Part shown: positions 56,535 to 64,000 of the stretch, in pieces
Position numbering within the stretch: the stretch's first letter is position 1
Layout of the letters: each line of letters opens with the position of its first letter
Source: Aculops lycopersici
Taxonomy: Eukaryota > Arthropoda > Arachnida > Trombidiformes > Eriophyidae
Length of the DNA: 64,000 bases
Direction of reading: 5' to 3'
Assembly (NCBI GenBank): GCA_015350385.1
Contig: WNKI01000001.1
Location: 8,940,353-9,004,352, forward strand
Made by a program: the position numbers and the translations under genes
Notes under the pieces: generated by a model
The model's database searches: none
Told to the model about the DNA's origin: nothing
Seen by the model: only the letters and a program-made list of their open reading frames with translations

Positions 56535-59500
56535 ATGGCCGAGTCAATCAAAATGGAAGAGGAAAATGGATCATCTTCCATCAATCAGGTGACAAAGTTG
56601 CCAACTGAGGAGTCATTTGATCGCTCACATGACGGTAGCGACTCACCTGGCAGCGACCAGGAGTCCACCTGCACCGTCCGCTCGGTAGTGAGATATTCGG
56701 GTAATGCCAATGATCATAGTACGAATGAAGATGAAGTCAGCAGCAGCAACAATATCTGTGATCACGATGACCAAATGATTTTATCCGTTACAAAGTTAGT
56801 TAAAGTTGATAGTTTGCGAAGATTGAAGCGGAAATCGACTTGTGATGACGAGCATGAGTTTGTGGAGATTGAGTTGATTGATAAAAATAATACTAACACT
56901 AATACTAATACTAATTACAGCGTGAGTAATTCAAATGCTCAACAAGCGATCGTTGTGTCAACAACAGAAGCAGTACTGCCGGAATCATCCAATCAAATGT
57001 TTGCACAAAGTTACAGGTTTGCGAGCAATCACGAGCTTCGCGAAAATCTTACAAGTTGCCGTCTCGATGGCGCCAACAGCACCACCAACAACCACCATCT
57101 GCCCTCGTATAGAGCGCGACCACCCAAATCTCTGGCCAACGAAGCTTTTAGCAATAATAATAGTGGTAACAATAACACTAACAATAACCTGAATAATAAT
57201 AATACTAATAATCATTACCACGAGAATGTCGGACAATGCGAGACCACACAAACAGCGGCAACCGTCAGAGGATTTGCCGAGGTGCAGCCCAAATTAACCG
57301 CCGCGAGCCAAAGGGTTAGGGAGTATTTAGAATCACTAAAGAACCATAGAGGCCTCAAGGAGGAGTCCGGTCGATTGTATCAATTCTTCAAGTCCATTAG
57401 AACGGAACTCGTGGCCTGTTTGCTGTTCACCTTAATTAGCTCCTACGCTTTGATATTAGCCCGCAACCAATTCAACGGTCCTCCTCCCTCTTCCCCTTTA
57501 ATTATCTCAAGTTTAAGCTCAAGTTACTCCACTTACCACCACCACCAACAACAACAAGAGCAAGTGACGCAAAATAATAACAACAACCAAGAGCAACAGC
57601 AGCAAGAGAATCATCGAGTTAGCGTCCACTTAACTCGTGGTCTCGCCGACTCTTTAACGGTTGCCACACTAACTCAAGTGTTTGGCCACATAAGCGGCTG
57701 CCACTTGAGCCCGTCAATTTCGCTTGCCTTATACGTGAAGGGCCACATAACTAGCGTCCGATTGGTGGCCTACCTGGCGGCGCAGTCCGCTGGCGCGCTG
57801 ACCGGGGCTGGTCTTTTGGCGGCACTCACGAGCTCACAGATTAACCTGCCAGGTAATAGTTTGTTTTTCGCTAGCATCAGCAAGCTCGCGCAACCACTCG
57901 AGTCTTCTGGATCTTTGCCTGCGTCTACATCTTCGGTCACACTAGCGGCCACGGCAAACTTGGTTAATTCTAAACGACGGAAGCGAGAGACTAAACCGGT
58001 GGGCGTGGCTAATGGGTCCTCGACGTTGGTGGCGGCGTCGACGTCGGCGACAACTGCGCCCACAGGAGTGGCGGCAGGAGAAGCAGCGGCAAAGGTAACT
58101 GTTAGCTCGAGTTACCTCACTGATGAGAGCTCATTGACGACGATGAACTTGGGCACGGCCCTCGAGGAGCGCGAACCGAGCGAGGGATTGCTAATGTCGA
58201 TCATGGAGCAAGTTGGTGCAGCTCGACAGCGAGGGCCGGAAGTCGCTGGTTCCTCCACGGCAAGCAGCACAGCGCCTCCGGGTAAATCAAACATGAAGAA
58301 CGAGACCAAAGTAGTGGTTTCAATTGAAGAGGGCGGAGCCAGTGAGCCAATGAAAGACAATGGGACCGAGGTAACTGTTTCGAGATTAAACTCGACCAGC
58401 GCCTCGGGATCTGTAGTCAGGCAGGGAGGCCAGAAGCAACAACAGCAGAGGCGCCGGCAAAGCCAAGAGAAACTCGAGCGCCGCGCTATGCAAACTCCGG
58501 CAACTGTCTGGGATGACGCAGTCGACGACGCTGTTGGCGAGATAACAAACAGATTGCCTTCCACCACCGCCTTAGCTGACTCCTCAACTGGCACCAAAGT
58601 TGAGACCATTAACACGAGCGGCACGTATCAAAACGACAAAGGCACAGGTAATTTGACAGACAATGGCGAGCCAACTCAGCAACAGCAACGCCAGCAACCT
58701 CAAGCTATCGGCAAGGTAGTGAGACTAAAGCGCCGGAAGCGCAACCGGAGACAGCAAACTCAGGCTCAAAATTTGGACTTCTCTTCGTCGTCGTCGTTGT
58801 CGCAAAACCAGCAGCAGCAGCAGCAATACGAATTGTCTCGCACTGCCACCGTAAATCTACTCCAATTTGCTCTACCAGATCCAATTATGAGCGACGATTC
58901 TTCAATGGAGTGCCTCAGATTTCAGCGTCAGTTTAGTTTGACTGAGACAAACTCAACTGCAACCCTAACAACGACGTCGACGTCGCCGGTAACGACATCA
59001 CAAGCAAACGAACAGAAGCTAGGCGGCAAAATGTTTGTAAATTGCCTCTCTCTGCCAAATGGAAGCCAAATGTTTGTTTTCCAATTGCTCGCCTCGTTGC
59101 TCGTAATACTAACTTACCTGGCCAACTCGGATCCGCGTCGCTCAGACCTCGGCCACAAGTCTTTGTCCATTGGAATCTCGTATTTCGTTGCCAACTTGCT
59201 GACCGTAAGTGTTACCGCTAGCCCTTTGTTCAATCTATTTATCTGCTCTCATTGCTTCGCCAGATAGACCAGTTAGTGGTCTATGCAAACACAACAACAA
59301 CAAACAAGAGAGCGAAAGTGACTAACCAACAAAAACACCGTTACTCTATCTGCATGCTCAATTGCAACCACAAAACGACTCCCATTCAGAGCCAAGCGGG
59401 CGGCTACTTTGCAAATCCGATCCAAGTGCTGGCCTTATCATGGTTAGCATCTAGTCCAATTGAATCAACGGTCACAAGTTGGCACGACGAGTGGGTGAGT

Positions 59501-60798
59501 AGATTGGAGAAGGCTAGGGGTAGAGTAGAACTAGAACTGGAGTGCAGTTTCCTCTCCCCCACCCACCCATAACCTAAGAATCAATTGCATCTCCAGTCCA
59601 GTGATATTAATATAACAATCAAATCTATCTAATCAAATTGGCCCCAAAAACTGAGCAGTTCATCCTCCTGCTAGTGCCTCTGGTTTCCGGTTTGTTTGGC
59701 GCCTTATCGCACGAGTACATCGACTTCACCTCGGCGAGGAATCGGAACAAGCGATTGCATTTGCGCCGCTCCTTCCACTCGCTCGACACTTTGGATGAAA
59801 TTAACGGTTGTAGCGGCGTCGGTGGCGACGGCAACCACAGCAACAGCAGCAACAACTACAGCAACTTGCGCCTCGAGGACCGAGAAGCGGCGAGGGCCGG
59901 AAGTGGCGAGGAGCATCTCGGCCGCGGCGCCTGCTTCAAGTCTGCATCGCCAGCCAGTCGGAGGAGCACAATGGCCACCGACCAGCACGAGCTTGTCGAG
60001 TTGCCATCGATATCAATGGCACAGGAACCACAAAAGCAGCACCAGCAAGTCGCCGAGAGCAACGGAAACAAGCCACGAGCGGCGGTTAGAGGAGCTGACC
60101 GGAAGTCGAGGGCGAACCAGCTAATATTATTACGCAATCAGCGCCACCAACTCACAAGCGGAGGATCGGACTTTTCGTCACACTCGTCCTCGCCCTCAAA
60201 GTCTACAAGAAGTACGAGCATTGAGCAGTTGAACTCGTCGCCGCTGAATGTTGGTGGTGGTGCCAGCTCTAATCAGGCGGATTCCAATGCCCACGAAAAT
60301 GTGCACCTGGGAATTTCATCCTCCACGTCGTCAACTTCAGCGGCTGCTCGAATTAGCTGCGGACTAAACGGCAACAAGACGCTCGGCGCCGCTATCCCGT
60401 CAATGACTGCCGGCCAAACAGTTAGTCGCAACGCTATTAGCCGCCTGACGCCGAGAGCCGAGTTAATGCCCAACGGTTTCCAGCAGGTAAACAACCACCC
60501 GAGTCACGGGCGCCGAAACTCGATGGACTTTGACTCGAACGGAAACTACCAGCACCACCAACACCAACTTGCCCTCAGGCGACCCTCTGACTTTGACGCT
60601 AATTTTCTAATTAGCTCGCTCTCTCACGTAAGCTCGGGTAGTAGAGGCGGCGGCGGCGCCAGTACCAAAGGCACGAGTAGCGGAAGTTGCGAGGCTCATT
60701 CGCAGCACAATAATGGGGCCTCGCTGGTCCCAAGTGGTGGGCGGCCGATGAGTCAACAGCAAAATAACATCTATCCAAGCAGCGGAATGCGCAGTTAG
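56535..60798 (+). CDS. bib: Big brain-like aquaporin-family protein with altered NPA motifs, three exons
   Basis: Membrane protein of the major intrinsic protein family; fly big brain promotes Notch signalling and acts as a cation channel. Exons: 56535-59204, 59390-59494, 59659-60798; introns of 185 and 164 bp, both phase 0, donors GTAAGT and GTGAGT; 1,304 residues in total. Order: charged, Asn-rich N-terminus (1-285); helix 1 in IRTELVACLLFTLISSYALI; loop with poly-Gln; helix 2 and half-helix B in LTQVFGHISGCHLSPSISLA; helix 3; a loop C of about 390 residues (about 440-830) rich in Ser/Thr/Gln; helices 4 and 5; half-helix E in YFANPIQVLALSWLA; helix 6 in LVPLVSGLFGALSHEYI, matching big brain; long Ser/Asn/Gln tail. 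The first NPA is SPS (392-394), the second NPI (899-901), and the filter arginine is Gln902. Furin-like RRKR sites lie at 481-484 and 733-736 in loop C. The exon 3 acceptor is weak in pyrimidines but restores the family alignment exactly. Confidence 0.87.
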
Positions 60799-60950
60799 CC
60801 AGCCAATGGAGGCAAGAGTAGCAGCGGTGGCCCAGGTAACTGGCAGGTAATCTAGCGGCTTAGCAGTAGCAGCGGCGGCCTCAGCTACCAGCTGCTCGTG
60901 ACCCGTGGCTCGGAAAACTAAAGTCTAGAATCTAAATGGCGCCGCCGGGT

Positions 60951-60956
60951 ATTAAA
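60951..60956 (+). terminator. Poly(A) signal (ATTAAA) of the aquaporin gene
   Basis: ATTAAA about 150 bases past the stop codon; I see no AATAAA closer. Confidence 0.5.
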
Positions 60957-62422
60957 CTCTATTCACGCAAGGAAAACTAACATTGCGTAATGTGGCGACC
61001 AAACTCCAACTGGGGGAATGTCGCACGCAACATTCCAAAGCCATGAAATCTACTACAAAATGTAGTTGTTGTTATTTCCTCGAGCTCTGTGTTTAGATTT
61101 CTCCAGTATACAACATACAATTTGTGTCATTTGAATGGCGCCCAGTGGCGAATCAGCGTGAGGCTTAGTGGGTAGGGGGAGGAGGCAAGAGAAACATGGA
61201 AAAATGATCCTGTTTAAGCCAAAGAGGGGAAGAGGGAAACAACTATAACAGGAGCAGAAAGAATAGCAACCACCACGAAGACAACAACAGTTACGCTCTA
61301 GCCTTCAATCGTTTCCGGCCAAAAACAAGATGGCCGCTCCACTTTGCTCAACTCGCCGCCAGTAAAGTTGCTCTGTCTCTACTTGTTCCACTCGACCTCC
61401 TCCGACCCACACAACAACAACGACCACCATCCATCACCCGAGACTCCAGTGTAGTTGGCTTCGAGCCTGTGGGGTGAGTCGTCGTCGAGTTGTATCCGCC
61501 GACGTGTTTCTACGTCCATCTCTCTCCCTCCCTCTTTCCTCCTCATTTCGTTTGGACAACAACCGCTTGCCATTCGCTTTGGGAGGAAATTGAGCAAGTT
61601 AACCCTTTTGCTGGTCTTACACGGAGGCTTTCACAAAAGCGCCAGTTTCTTGGACTGATCCGAGCGCCAGCGCCACCTGTGGCGAATCTAGAACTAGCTT
61701 GGCGAGATTTGGTGAGACAATGATAACTGGGCCGAGGCTAAAATTCGGCAGCACCTAGCAACTAACTGGAGCCAATCGATCGCCATTTTGCCACGCATTG
61801 CAGCAAAAAGAACACGAACCGAAATGAAAACCATCCAGTCAACTCGGCCATCGATCACGGAAGGAGCAAGTGGCTGTGGTTTTTCTACTTCGTCGTCGTC
61901 GTCGTTGTTGTTGTTGTTGTTATATTAGGAAAAAGGCCACAGACGCCGGTGACGTCGACGAAGAGAGAAAACGCGAGCTGAATATGGAAAAATTGTTAGC
62001 CTGAAAGTGACACATTTTCCCTTGGGTCGCGTGTAAGATAGTGATGGTGGCGCGCAAAAAGAATGCGCCAACCTTTGGATATCCCTGGTGTGCAGATCTT
62101 CTTGAGGTTTAGCATTGCAAGGCGTTTAGACCGTGAAGTGAAAAAATTAGGATATAAAGTAAAGAGAAATGTCTCATCTGATTTTGCTAGTCTCTCTCTT
62201 TCTCTTACTTCCATTCGCACAACTGGCAAGACCTCGAAACTTTTAGCTCCAGAATCCAGTAGCAACCATTCTGACCCAGAGGCGAGTTATCCATTTGCGC
62301 CCAATGCGAACCAGCGAAGGGGGAAATCCAATTGTCCTTCCGGTCGACTGGCTGCACATTAGCTAGCTCCGTGGCTCTCACTCACAACTTCCGGCCACCC
62401 ACTTTTATTGGCTTTCCTCTAG

Positions 62423-62449
62423 GTCGTCGTCGTCGTCGTCGTCGTCGTC
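62423..62449. repeat. GTC triplet microsatellite
   Basis: Nine tandem GTC units. It gives a poly-Arg run in chance frames on both strands. Confidence 0.9.
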
Positions 62450-64000
62450 CTAGTAGTCGATTCCTCCTCGTTCTTAGTTGTCCTACCATTTGGTTTGCTT
62501 TTTTTGCTACCAACTTTTGCAGAGACTTGGTTGCCGATTGGTGGCACCAGGAAGAAGCTGTGTTCATGTGTTCACCACGCCGAACTGCAGATGTGAAAGA
62601 AGAGAAGAAGCCAGCCAATATATATGGCCGACCGTCAATTTAATCCCCAACTCGATGGTTGCTCTCGCCTTAGAGAGCTGGTTGTCGGCTCTCTTGTTTG
62701 TATTGCGCCACAAGCAGCATTGGTGGTGGTTGCTACCACAAGCGTCACCAACTGCTAACCCTGTTGAAGGATCACCAGCTCCACTGCAATTGCTTCGGTT
62801 TCGCTTGCCGAGCTGCCAATTCGACAAGACCGTGGCCAAGCGAGCAAATTGAAAAGGATCTTCGGGGTCCTAGTTTCTAGTTTCGCTTTTGTGTTTGCGA
62901 GTGTGTCGCTTTTCCACTAAACTCTTTCTGCAGAAAAGGGAGAGAGGGAGGGAGGGATCGCCCGTTAAAGCCACAAACAAACGACTCCACTTTTCCCTTT
63001 TCCAAGTTGGGGGCGTAACGATGCTCTACACTTGCCAGTTGTTAGTCCTCTCCTCCGTTAGCCTCGCTCTTTTTCACTAACTCGCTCGCCACTCGCTTGA
63101 CCAGCCAGTAGTTGTGTGTTGAGGTTGTTGGTTCTAGACAAGTAGTGGCGGTGGTAGCTGTAGAGGCGGCGACATTGTAGAGAGACGGAAGCACGTAATT
63201 CAGTGGCACCAACCACCTTGTTGTCAGGATGTTGTTTGAAATTTCTCGTAAAGAAGCAAACGTAGGTTATTGTCCAGCGTATCCAGAGGGAGAGAGACCC
63301 CGCCGAGTTGGGAGCCTCCATCCACATAGTTGCTGCTGGCCACCGAGTTGCGTCAACTGGAGCAGAAAATTAATTATTCTTGTCTCGGCAAATTGACTCT
63401 CGCTCCTATCGGCTCGCTTCCTAGAGAGTGCGAGAATGACTCCAGTCGGTGCTTTAGCAACAACAAAAGCAGTAGTGGCGGCGGCCACGACGTTGGAATG
63501 GCGCACGAACTTCCAACTTCCCGCTCCAAGCTAATGCCTCAAGTTGAAGTTGAAGTTTAGCAGCGCCAATGGCATCGTTAACCTCCACTTCTCACTCTCG
63601 CGTGAATTTGCTCCAACTACAAGCGTCGATGACGATGGTAGTGGTGGTGGTTGTGGTTTCAGTGTGCAAGAAGCCAACACAGTTGCTACTGCGCCAAGCG
63701 GAAGTTGGCCAGTCGAGATCGTGGAGTAAAGTCGCTATTGAATTTGCACGAGCAGCTTATCGTGTCGAGTTATTGTATGCCGAGTCTCCGGTTCTCGATC
63801 GCTAATCGAGTTGGCCCACAACTGGGTGAAAATTTGTTGGCTCGTGAATTTTCCAAGTCCAAGTTGAAGTCTAGTTGGAGCTGAAAGTTTAGTCGACTTT
63901 CCATCTTGTGAGAGAAGGAGCGAGTGAAATTTGAGGCAAAATTTGCTAACCGAACGGAAAGAGAAGTAGCGCTCGTGGTGGCAGCTCAAGCTGACGTGCG

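Larger units (their letters stand above)
60799..64000. other. Downstream non-coding region
   Basis: After the aquaporin stop there is an ATTAAA at 60951. The rest has no supported gene. Repeats: GTC then GTT units at 61889-61921 and GTC at 62423-62449. Open frames reach 124 codons, overlap on several frames and lack similarity. Confidence 0.6.

Overview
The window reads as nuclear DNA of an arthropod, most likely a chelicerate and possibly a mite. The evidence is a cuticle protein with a chitin-binding domain of the kind common in ticks and mites, orthologues of animal developmental genes (Tbx20/H15, big brain, miple), and GT-AG introns. The species is not identifiable from sequence alone. 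Base composition is near balanced, and non-coding DNA is full of short tandem repeats (GA, GTC/GAC, GAT, pentamers). One N gap lies inside a GA repeat.

Layout. 1-21.5 kb: no convincing gene; microsatellites, an assembly gap and an unusually dense set of CAGGTRA heptamers, followed by a single-exon Tbx20/H15 T-box gene (21.5-23.7 kb, +). A tiny SERF-family gene sits tail-to-tail with it (23.8-24.0 kb, -). 25.8-32.5 kb (+): a complete IP3 receptor in one uninterrupted 6.7 kb open frame. 32.7-34.6 kb (-): an acid-lipase family enzyme, tail-to-tail with the receptor gene. 35.0-42.6 kb (-): a four-exon midkine/pleiotrophin (miple) gene that I assembled from splice sites, with a 5.8 kb second intron. 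43.2-43.8 kb (-): cuticle protein with a three-codon first exon. 46.6-46.9 kb (-): small secreted protein of unknown family. 48.9-55.9 kb (+): an unrecognised 2,331-residue single-pass membrane protein in one exon. 56.5-60.8 kb (+): a three-exon big brain-like aquaporin with both NPA motifs altered. 60.8-64 kb: no gene seen.

General picture. Introns are scarce: three genes of 1.9-7 kb plus the IP3 receptor have none in the coding part, and the introns that do exist are mostly 135-205 bp. Several proteins carry long low-complexity insertions in loops of otherwise conserved domains (T-box, lipase cap, aquaporin loops, IP3 receptor luminal loop), and three insertions or linkers contain furin-like R-x-K-R sites. 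The genes do not form one pathway. Tbx20, miple and big brain are developmental, the IP3 receptor is calcium signalling, and the rest are cuticle or secreted functions. The most unusual items are the giant orphan ectodomain protein, the big brain protein without NPA motifs or filter arginine, the IP3 receptor with pore and ligand-loop substitutions, the CAGGTRA enrichment and a series of perfect palindromes and hairpins in the 37-46 kb region.
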